Shown here: positions 58,801 to 64,000 of the stretch, in pieces | Numbering within the stretch: the stretch's first letter is position 1 | Layout of the letters: each line of letters opens with the position of its first letter | Origin: an uncultured Lachnospiraceae bacterium | GTDB lineage: Bacteria; Bacillota; Clostridia; Lachnospirales; Lachnospiraceae | Length of the DNA stretch: 64,000 bases | Direction of reading: 5' to 3' | Assembly: GCA_934351255.1 (NCBI GenBank) | Contig: CAKRJH010000001.1 | Location: forward strand, 226,265-290,264 | Made by a program: the position numbers and the translations under genes | Notes under the pieces: generated by a model | What the model was told of the DNA's origin: nothing | Databases searched by the model: none | What the model saw: the letters and a program-made list of their open reading frames with translations, nothing else

Positions 58801-59250
58801 CAGAAGAAAAAGTACGTCACCAGGAAAGCGAAATATGTGTCTTCCCTGGGACTGTACCGCTATACGATCTCCATCCCGCGTACGGATTCCACAGAGACGA
58901 TCATGGCATATCTGATCAATAAAAACGGAAAGAGCAAGGCTGTCAAGGTGAAAACATCATTGCATGCTCCGGATGCTCCAACGGTGGACAAGGTGAAAAA
59001 GGGAGATAAGGTGATAACCGGTAAGGTAGATCTGGTCAAGACAGGATCCCAGGAGACCGTGACAGTCAGCAACAGCAAGACAAAAGTTTATGTTTACGTC
59101 AATAAAAAGAAATTCAAGGCACTCGTTTCGGAGGACGGCCACTATGAGGCGGCAGTCCACAAGGTGCCTGCGGGAGCTAAGATTACGGTAAAGGCGAAAA
59201 ATGCGAACGGCAGCAGTCTGAAAACCGTCGTGTATGCTTCAAAAAATTGA
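55825..59250 (+). CDS. Giant secreted 5'-nucleotidase / cyclic nucleotide phosphodiesterase
   Basis: The 1141-residue protein has a signal peptide (WLLILTMIISLFGGAGV, cleavage near ARAEG), a calcineurin-like metallophosphatase domain (about 40-340; ILFTSDVHGQVAN, LGNHEFDYT, CGHKH), the nucleotidase C-terminal domain (about 360-620; GLYVYKMTGAQIREWMEW, FVVVGHRMPAGELG) and a tail of four or five Ig-like beta domains (about 675-1141), lysine-rich near the end. No LPXTG is present, so it is secreted or held by charge. It breaks down extracellular nucleotides and 2',3'-cyclic nucleotides. GTG 55825 or ATG 55837 are both possible starts. It ends the operon with the pyrophosphatase. Confidence 0.93.
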   Translation: MLRNMKKKSMSWLLILTMIISLFGGAGVSRTARAEGNDTARLRILFTSDVHGQVANVDYEKGAALFANGSLAKCNTLMKQARAEVPAGNTLQFDLGDDLYDYTTDYIYSADEKEIQPIYQAVAEMGYDAITLGNHEFDYTLQYLKYQLDSAGLTDKVVLSNVRDANTGQNIWAKNRIIQRTLTTAGGGSVTVNVGLIGVTAPVLSKKRTNYAGILTVDDIVASATQQARDLKAAGADIVLVLAHSGVGSETPANMDNNCGYALTKIPEVDVVLCGHKHSFFCADGTTEYDKLPGVDTGTGLVNGKNLVQVKNRGAGIGVVDLDISGEGGVAHIVGRQSSLRKVTAQVEADPQIVSKMDKWTNTFLSDCTEILCDMSSDTRLQNYFGNVEDNGAVSLLNDIKISYGLQYINNEDTSLAGLPVVAASSYLRFGSGDGNDYVDISGEFKRSDIYNLIDYKTGLYVYKMTGAQIREWMEWAASYYETAGQNPYISPSKPATGSMIDWNYDSDKSLQPVFQDQYVTDWSNFFVFDGLEYTIDTTRPARYNTEGKKISDSQRITSLTRDGQAVTDDQTFVVVGHRMPAGELGTALLSTKLDSTSTAAYRKYIEHYIDNLSLTGVMKNYQDNNWKVNFSGQQNYLLHTGIGSSELPSTPDWIDRILEEKEGYVSYLAHPDQKDTKDVTGPNLNVVSLNEDETNRNVTLKVQATDISGIRNLVYLPGKYSADSSLWGQSYAVENGTISATQNGTYSVLAEDGVGNRSIRYIRIDNIDQSILEAPKCAGFTNKKTKVTGTAEPGATLYVDILGGSKYSTTVKTNGTFSCKIGAQKADTKLFVYVVDGAGRASARTKLTVKRKGPNKPVLAPVKVASKRITATLNDTNTYPVFIMDNTVYLDKDGVEDLYKKSSLYKSSYKVVKLKTNVESEKLVMRVTQFPKVGQKATLYCLDAASRVSLASGRTIVDTVPDRATVDPLTNVSRKINLYSDEKCKQAMVKIQKKKYVTRKAKYVSSLGLYRYTISIPRTDSTETIMAYLINKNGKSKAVKVKTSLHAPDAPTVDKVKKGDKVITGKVDLVKTGSQETVTVSNSKTKVYVYVNKKKFKALVSEDGHYEAAVHKVPAGAKITVKAKNANGSSLKTVVYASKN

Positions 59251-59332
59251 CGTAACCGGTAAAATATGATAGTCTATCACAAGTTATTTTGTTAGGCAGC
59301 ACCGTTTCTGCGGTGTGACGAAGGAGGTTCAA

Positions 59333-60511
59333 GTGAAGGTAGGTATTATTTCGATCAATGCCCATACAAAGGTGCTTAATTTTGCATCCCCATTACATTC
59401 CTATGCATTCCAGCAGTTTCTGACACAGAACGGAGTGGATAGCGTTATTATTGATTACAAGCCAAATTATTATGGAGAGTTCAATCCAAGACATCCATAT
59501 TTCTATTACCGGACACACAAGAGTCAGGACAAGGCCAGACAGAAGTCTCTGGAGCACAAGTGGCTGAAGCTGTTTATCGCCCGTCAGGTACGATTCGATA
59601 AGTTCCAGAGATTTATCGACAAGTATTATGTGACGACGGACAAGTGCTACAATCACAAACTTCTGGATACCGAAGATCTGGGGCTGGACTGCTATATCTG
59701 TGCGACGGACGTTATCTGGAAATGTAACAAGAATGCGGGCTTTGACCGTGGATTTTTCCTGGCCTGTGATTCCATGAAAGGCAAGCATAAGATCGCGTAT
59801 GCGGCCAGCCGTGGACCAAGCCAGTATACACCGGAGCAGGAGAAGTTATTCCTGTCCTATATTGAACCATTTGACCATATCTCCGTGCGTGAGAAGAGTC
59901 TGGGCGAGTATATCGAGTCTGTTTCAGATATCAAGACCACACATGTCCTGGATCCGGTGCTGCTTCATGAGAAGAGCTTTTATGAGCCGATCATCAAGCG
60001 TCCAAAGCGCAAAAAGGGATACGTGCTTCTCTATGTCGTGATGGAGAAGGCCAATCCGCTGATCCGCCTGGCAGTCAAATTTGCCAAGGAGAGAGGACTG
60101 GAAGTCATCGAGCTCAGCGAGAATATGGAGGATGCCAAGATTCCGAAGGGAACCCATCACAAGGTGGTCTACAATATCGGAATCGAAGAGTGGCTGGGAT
60201 ACATGGATGAGGCAGAGTATATCTTTACCAACTCCTTCCATGCGACCTGCTTCTCCATCCTGTTCCACAAACAGTTCTTTGTGGGCAAGAGAAACGGTGA
60301 CAAGATCGTCTCTGTCATGGAAATGTTCGGACTGTCCGGACGGACGATCGCAGAGTGCTTCGACGGACACAAGTGCCTGGTGGGAGACATTGATTTCGCA
60401 CCGGTGGACGAGCTTCGCCGCAAGTACATGAAGGAATCTTCCCAGTTCCTGCTGGATGCGATCCGCGACGTTGAGGAAAAGGTTGAGGCCGAGAAAAAAG
60501 ACAAAGAATAA
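59333..60511 (+). CDS. Polysaccharide pyruvyl transferase family protein
   Basis: The 392-residue protein is of the PssL/CsaB-like pyruvyl transferase family, which adds ketal pyruvate groups to surface sugars. Marks are KVGIISINAHTKVLNFAS, the NPRHPYFYYR segment, IAYAASRGPSQY with DHISVREKSLGEYIE, and the C-terminal FTNSFHATCFSILFHKQFFVGKR (residues about 300-322), the binding site for the sugar-diphospholipid or PEP. A GTG start at 59333 follows AAGGAGG by five bases. The neighbours do not form a capsule locus, so its acceptor polymer is unclear. Confidence 0.9.
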   Translation: MKVGIISINAHTKVLNFASPLHSYAFQQFLTQNGVDSVIIDYKPNYYGEFNPRHPYFYYRTHKSQDKARQKSLEHKWLKLFIARQVRFDKFQRFIDKYYVTTDKCYNHKLLDTEDLGLDCYICATDVIWKCNKNAGFDRGFFLACDSMKGKHKIAYAASRGPSQYTPEQEKLFLSYIEPFDHISVREKSLGEYIESVSDIKTTHVLDPVLLHEKSFYEPIIKRPKRKKGYVLLYVVMEKANPLIRLAVKFAKERGLEVIELSENMEDAKIPKGTHHKVVYNIGIEEWLGYMDEAEYIFTNSFHATCFSILFHKQFFVGKRNGDKIVSVMEMFGLSGRTIAECFDGHKCLVGDIDFAPVDELRRKYMKESSQFLLDAIRDVEEKVEAEKKDKE

Positions 60512-60528
60512 TCGTGATATGAACGAGG

Positions 60529-60559
60529 GATCCCCCGGTGTATGGCCGGGGGATCTTTT
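60529..60559 (+). terminator. Intrinsic terminator after the pyruvyl transferase gene
   Basis: GATCCCCCGG (60529-60538) and CCGGGGGATC (60546-60555), followed by TTTT. Confidence 0.85.
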
Positions 60560-60584
60560 GAAATGTTCTATTCAAATGTACAGG

Positions 60585-60613
60585 CACGAAAGGCTTTTCT
60601 TCGACATAGAGTA
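60585..60613 (+). promoter_or_regulatory. Candidate sporulation-type (sigma-K/E-like) promoter of sigK
   Basis: CACG (60585-60588), 16 bases, CATAGAGTA (60605-60613). The -10 matches the sigma-K pattern CATANNNTA and the -35 is one base off MACM. No normal sigma-A pair with good spacing was found for this gene. Confidence 0.35.
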
Positions 60614-60642
60614 TAAAGAAAGCGTCTATGGGGGAGGAAACC

Positions 60643-61272
60643 ATGCAAGCATTTCCCAAACCATTAAACGCAGAGGAAGAAGCAGCATATCTGTCCAGAC
60701 TGGCTCAGGGAGACCGGGAGGCGCGAAACCGGCTGATCGAACACAATATGAGGCTGGTGGCGTATGTTGCAAAAAAATATGTGACACCCCAGAGGGAGCT
60801 GGAGGAACTGATCTCGATCGGAACCATCGGTCTGATCAAGGGTGTGGATAGCTTTCGTGAGGATAAGGGGATCCGGCTTACTACCTATGTAGCCAGGTGC
60901 ATTGACAACGAATTGCTGATGATGGTGCGCAGTGAGAAGAAACGTGTCCGGGATGTCTATCTGTACGATCACATCGGTTCGGACAAAGAGGGACATGAGA
61001 TCACGCTGATCGATGTGCTGGAGGCAGAGCAGGAGGAGCTGATCCAGGATCTGATCCGCGAGCAGCAGCTGGCCAGACTGCAGCCTCTGATCCAGACGGT
61101 GCTGACTCCCAGGCAGAGAGAAGTGATCTGCATGCGGTACGGCCTGGGATACCGTCCGATGACCCAGCGTGAGGTGGCTGCCAGATTTGGAATCTCGCGA
61201 TCGTATGTATCACGCATTGAGAAAAAATCCCTGGAAAAACTGCACAAAGCCTTGGAAGACGACGACCAATAA
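60643..61272 (+). CDS. sigK: RNA polymerase sporulation sigma factor SigK
   Basis: The 209-residue sigma-70 family protein has region 2 (NRLIEHNMRLVAYVAKKY, ELEELISIGTIGLIKGVDSF, KGIRLTTYVARCIDNELL) and region 4 (LTPRQREVICMRYGLGYRPMTQREVAARFGISRSYVSRIEKKSLEKL at about 155-200). The linker VYLYDHIGSDKEGHEITLIDVLE is the hallmark of SigK (with SigE as a close second). It is full length and without the skin insertion known from some Bacilli. There is little room for a long pro-sequence, as in clostridial SigK. GGGGAGG fixes the ATG at 60643; ATG 60628 overlaps it. It implies that the organism can sporulate. Confidence 0.88.
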   Translation: MQAFPKPLNAEEEAAYLSRLAQGDREARNRLIEHNMRLVAYVAKKYVTPQRELEELISIGTIGLIKGVDSFREDKGIRLTTYVARCIDNELLMMVRSEKKRVRDVYLYDHIGSDKEGHEITLIDVLEAEQEELIQDLIREQQLARLQPLIQTVLTPRQREVICMRYGLGYRPMTQREVAARFGISRSYVSRIEKKSLEKLHKALEDDDQ

Positions 61273-61276
61273 GTCG

Positions 61277-61328
61277 GAGCGCAGAGAATATCCGGAATCA
61301 CCGGAGCAAAAATCCTCTGCGCTCTTTG
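61277..61328 (+). terminator. Intrinsic terminator of sigK
   Basis: GAGCGCAGAG (61277-61286) and CTCTGCGCTC (61315-61324) with a 28-base loop, followed by TTTG. Confidence 0.6.
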
Positions 61329-61354
61329 TCATCTGCCGGGGAATGTGGTAAACT
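61326..61354 (+). promoter_or_regulatory. Promoter of the YhaM-like gene
   Basis: TTGTCA (61326-61331), 17-base spacer, TAAACT (61349-61354), just after the sigK terminator. Confidence 0.6.
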
Positions 61355-61388
61355 GGGGATAAGAAATTGTTTAGAAATGAGGAAGAAC

Positions 61389-62357
61389 ATGTATTACATT
61401 GCAGACTATAAAGAGAATCAGAAATTTTACGGAATTTACCTGTGCAAGACCAAGCAGGTGCTCAGGACGAAGGCAGGAAAGACCTATTATTCCATGCTGT
61501 TTCAGGATAAGACCGGCACGATCGATGCCAAGATCTGGGATCTGAACAATGGGATCGACCACTTTGAGGCGATGGATTTTGTGATGGTCGAGGGCATGAT
61601 CACAAGTTTTCAGGGGGCGCTTCAGGTCAATGTAAGCCGTCTGCGCAAGGCACAGGAAGGCGAGTACGATCCGAAAGACTACATACCGTCATCTCCCTAT
61701 GATATTGAGGAGATGTATCAGGAATTGAAGGGATATATCGACAGCATTGAGGAGCCACATCTGCGGGAACTGACCCGCAGCTATTATGTGGACGATGCAG
61801 AGTTTGTCAAGGAATTCAAGGTGCATTCTGCCGCCAAATCCGTACATCACGGGTTCGTGGGTGGACTGTTGCAGCATACCCTCGGCGTAACGAGGATGTG
61901 TGATTTTATGGCGAAGAATTATCCGCTGCTGGATCGGGATCTTCTCATCACAGCCGCCATCTTTCATGATATTGGCAAGATGAATGAACTTTCCGCCTTT
62001 CCGACGAATGATTATACGGATGCCGGACAGATGCTGGGACATATTTTCCTGGGAGCAGAGATGGTGGGAAATCGTGCGAAACAGATCGCAGGATTTCCGG
62101 GCAAACTGCTCACGGAGCTTCGTCATTGCATCCTGGCACATCACGGTGAACTGGAATACGGCTCCCCGAAAAAACCGGCCATTGCCGAGGCGATCGCATT
62201 GAACTTTGCGGACAATGCGGATGCCAGACTGGAGACGATCACCGAGATCTACCAGAAGGCGGAGCCGACGACCGAATGGCTTGGCTTTAACCGGTTTGTG
62301 GATTCCAATGTCCGCCAGAGCAGCGGTACGGTGGAGAAGAGAAAACAGCAGCAGTAG
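61389..62357 (+). CDS. OB-fold plus HD domain 3'-5' exoribonuclease, YhaM-like
   Basis: The 322-residue protein has an N-terminal OB nucleic-acid-binding domain (about residues 10-90; TKAGKTYYSMLFQDKTGTIDAKIWD) and an HD domain (about 140-290; HHGFVGGLLQHTLGVTRM, ITAAIFHDIGKMNELS and CILAHHGELEYGSPKKPAIAEA). The HD pair in FHDIG and the further His residues are the metal ligands. YhaM degrades short RNAs and trims 3' ends. GAGG six bases before ATG 61389 fixes the start; upstream in-frame ATGs lack a site. The next gene begins 24 bases later. Confidence 0.92.
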   Translation: MYYIADYKENQKFYGIYLCKTKQVLRTKAGKTYYSMLFQDKTGTIDAKIWDLNNGIDHFEAMDFVMVEGMITSFQGALQVNVSRLRKAQEGEYDPKDYIPSSPYDIEEMYQELKGYIDSIEEPHLRELTRSYYVDDAEFVKEFKVHSAAKSVHHGFVGGLLQHTLGVTRMCDFMAKNYPLLDRDLLITAAIFHDIGKMNELSAFPTNDYTDAGQMLGHIFLGAEMVGNRAKQIAGFPGKLLTELRHCILAHHGELEYGSPKKPAIAEAIALNFADNADARLETITEIYQKAEPTTEWLGFNRFVDSNVRQSSGTVEKRKQQQ

Positions 62358-62381
62358 GCAAGGTATGAGATGAGGAGAACT

Positions 62382-64000
62382 ATGGCAAAGAAAAAGACAG
62401 CGATCCCCTCAGACGCAGTGTGCGTCAAGGGGGATGAACTGGAATTGGATATTGTGGATATAGGAACCGATGGAGAGGGTATCGGCCGTGTAGACGGCTA
62501 TACCCTCTTTGTAAAAGATGCGGTGGCAGGGGATCGTGTGCGGGTCCGCGTGATGAAAACGAAGAAGCATTACGGGTATGCCAGAATGTTGGAGATACTG
62601 CGTCCATCCGAAGACCGCGTGACACCACAATGTCCGGTGGCGAGAGCCTGTGGAGGCTGTCAGATACAGCATTGTGATTATCAGGCGCAGCTGGCCTGGA
62701 AACAGAAAAAGGTGGAGGATTGTCTGACCCGGATCGGAGGACTCTCGGTGTCCATGGAACCGATCATGGGGATGGACGAGCCGTGGCATTACCGGAACAA
62801 GGCGCAGTATCCTGTTGGTTATGACAGGGAGGGGCATCTGGTGAGCGGATTCTACGCCGGTAGAACACATGACATTATCCCGTGCACAGACTGTGAGATC
62901 GCACATCCCTGCGCAGGGCCGGTTCTGGAGACGGTGCTGCGGGTGATGGAGGAGTATGGGATCCCTGCCTATGATGAGAAGACACATACCGGTCTGGTGC
63001 GGCATGTCCTGACCCGCGTGGGATTTGTCTCTCATGAGGTGATGGTATGCCTGGTGATTAATGGGGGGAAGATCCCTTATGAGGACAAGCTGATCGAAGC
63101 ACTCCTGGCGTGTCCGCTGCCCGCAGCGCCGGAGCAGGAGCCGGCCTACCGGATCGCCAGCATATCCGTCAATATCAATAAAGAGAAGACCAATCGGATC
63201 CTTGGAGATAAGGTCCGTACCATTTATGGGACAGATACGATCACCGATGATATTGGAGGAATCCGTTATCAGATATCGCCGTTGTCCTTCTATCAGGTCA
63301 ATCCGCTGCAGACACGCAGACTCTACGAGACTGCGCTGGAGTTTGCCAAGCTTCAGGGAAACGAAACGGTGTGGGATCTCTACTGCGGAATCGGCACGAT
63401 TTCCCTGTTCCTGGCGCAGAAGGCCGCACAGGTCTATGGCGTGGAGATCGTACCACAGGCCATTGAGGATGCCAAAAAAAATGCCAGACTCAACGGAATC
63501 ACCAACGCAGAGTTCTTCGTCGGAGCGGCAGAGCAGGTCGTACCAGAAAAATATACTCAAAGTGGCGGGACGATGCGGGCAGATGTGGTGTCGCTCGATC
63601 CGCCGCGGAAGGGATGCGATGAGAGACTGCTGCAGACCGTAGTGGCGATGGCGCCGGAGAAGATTGTGTATGTCAGCTGCGATCCCGCGACTCTGGCGAG
63701 AGATCTGAAGTATCTGTGCGCGGAGGGGTATGAGGTGAGACGCGTGCGGGCGTGTGATATGTTTCCGCACACGAGCCACGTGGAGACGGTGTGTTTATTG
63801 TCCAAACTTCATGAGGCAAAACATCATGTGAATGTGAAACTGGATATGGACGAGATGGATTTAACCAGTGCAGAGAGTAAGGCTACTTATGAGGAGATAA
63901 AGGCATATGTGGCTGAGCATAATGATGGGATGCAGGTATCTAACCTTTATATTGCGCAGGTGAAAGCTAAGTATGGAATTAAAGAACGTGCGAATTATAA
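62382..64000 (+). CDS. rlmD: 23S rRNA (uracil-5-)-methyltransferase, RlmD/TrmA family, partial at the 3' end
   Basis: The gene runs off the window after 539 codons with no stop. A TRAM domain (about residues 18-75) precedes an iron-sulfur cysteine set (CPVARACGGCQIQHC near 84-98), then the methyltransferase domain with DLYCGIGTISLFLAQ (near 331), DPPRKGCDE and the catalytic Cys in VYVSCDPATLARD (near 433). HTSHVETVCLLSKL is the normal end of the family, yet the frame goes on for more than 60 residues (MDEMDLTSAESKATYEEI and so on), an extra C-terminal domain. GAGGAG precedes ATG 62382. RlmD versus RlmCD/TrmA specificity cannot be told. Confidence 0.92.
   Translation, partial: MAKKKTAIPSDAVCVKGDELELDIVDIGTDGEGIGRVDGYTLFVKDAVAGDRVRVRVMKTKKHYGYARMLEILRPSEDRVTPQCPVARACGGCQIQHCDYQAQLAWKQKKVEDCLTRIGGLSVSMEPIMGMDEPWHYRNKAQYPVGYDREGHLVSGFYAGRTHDIIPCTDCEIAHPCAGPVLETVLRVMEEYGIPAYDEKTHTGLVRHVLTRVGFVSHEVMVCLVINGGKIPYEDKLIEALLACPLPAAPEQEPAYRIASISVNINKEKTNRILGDKVRTIYGTDTITDDIGGIRYQISPLSFYQVNPLQTRRLYETALEFAKLQGNETVWDLYCGIGTISLFLAQKAAQVYGVEIVPQAIEDAKKNARLNGITNAEFFVGAAEQVVPEKYTQSGGTMRADVVSLDPPRKGCDERLLQTVVAMAPEKIVYVSCDPATLARDLKYLCAEGYEVRRVRACDMFPHTSHVETVCLLSKLHEAKHHVNVKLDMDEMDLTSAESKATYEEIKAYVAEHNDGMQVSNLYIAQVKAKYGIKERANY

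Noticed and set aside
62409..63779. A 456-codon minus-strand frame near the window end.
   Set aside because: It is antisense to the uracil methyltransferase, whose motifs are complete on the plus strand.

Overview
The window is a continuous stretch of Gram-positive, low-to-mid GC chromosome, most likely from an anaerobic gut-type Clostridia of the Lachnospiraceae kind. The evidence is an intact sporulation sigma factor of the SigK type, a monofunctional AICAR formyltransferase followed by a PurO-type IMP cyclohydrolase behind a ZTP riboswitch, a CBS-type family II pyrophosphatase, AsnA plus AsnS, DUF4867 and CmpB-like proteins, and AGGAGG ribosome sites nearly everywhere. No rRNA, tRNA, insertion sequence, prophage or CRISPR array was seen.

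Layout: 1-2.5 kb, fucose salvage (FKP-type fucokinase, FucU) and a small unknown gene. 2.5-4.0 kb is a scrappy accessory patch: a possible type I toxin peptide with a structured leader, a remnant of an aldo/keto reductase, an Isf-like flavoprotein, and a nucleotidyltransferase cut off just after its signature motif. 4-9.6 kb: a TcmP/LCMT-like methyltransferase with a structured leader, a VanZ-like protein, and a TetR regulator plus ABC exporter pair joined by a shared operator. 9.7-17 kb: a coiled-coil protein, a secreted repeat protein, a diguanylate cyclase with two solute-binding domains, a Na/Pi cotransporter, and purE. 17-23.8 kb: biotin genes (bioY-bioD-pncC diverging from bioB, with a BirA-type operator), then asnS, asnA and a DUF1015 gene. 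23.8-30.5 kb: a small membrane protein, deoB, a lipid- or membrane-anchored unknown, argJ, and a GGDEF-PAS-GGDEF-EAL protein. 30.7-39.4 kb: secreted and membrane unknowns, an ABC-class ATPase, a DUF11 protein, a large Cthe_2159-like surface protein and a HAD hydrolase. 39.4-42.1 kb: a DtxR/MntR regulator, then the ZTP riboswitch and the split purine-terminal genes. 42.2-48.2 kb: two convergent L,D-transpeptidases, galK and a beta-lactamase-fold hydrolase. 48.3-51.2 kb: a CmpB-like membrane protein, a small unknown, an RsmF-type rRNA methyltransferase and DUF4867. 51.3-59.3 kb: one operon of nitrilase, TPR/degenerate AAA protein, CBS-DRTGG pyrophosphatase and a giant secreted 5'-nucleotidase. 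59.3-64 kb: polysaccharide pyruvyl transferase, sigK, YhaM-like HD nuclease and a RlmD/TrmA-type methyltransferase that runs off the end.

Themes: purine and nucleotide supply (purE, riboswitch-purH-purO, deoB, secreted nucleotidase, pyrophosphatase), cofactor and amino-acid genes under recognisable control, c-di-GMP signalling, and cell-surface building (fucose activation, L,D-transpeptidases, pyruvyl transferase, repeat proteins). The least explained parts are the 2.5-4.0 kb patch, the 30.7-34 kb three-gene cluster, and the TPR/AAA-like protein. All statements come from reading the sequence and recalling family features; no database search was run.
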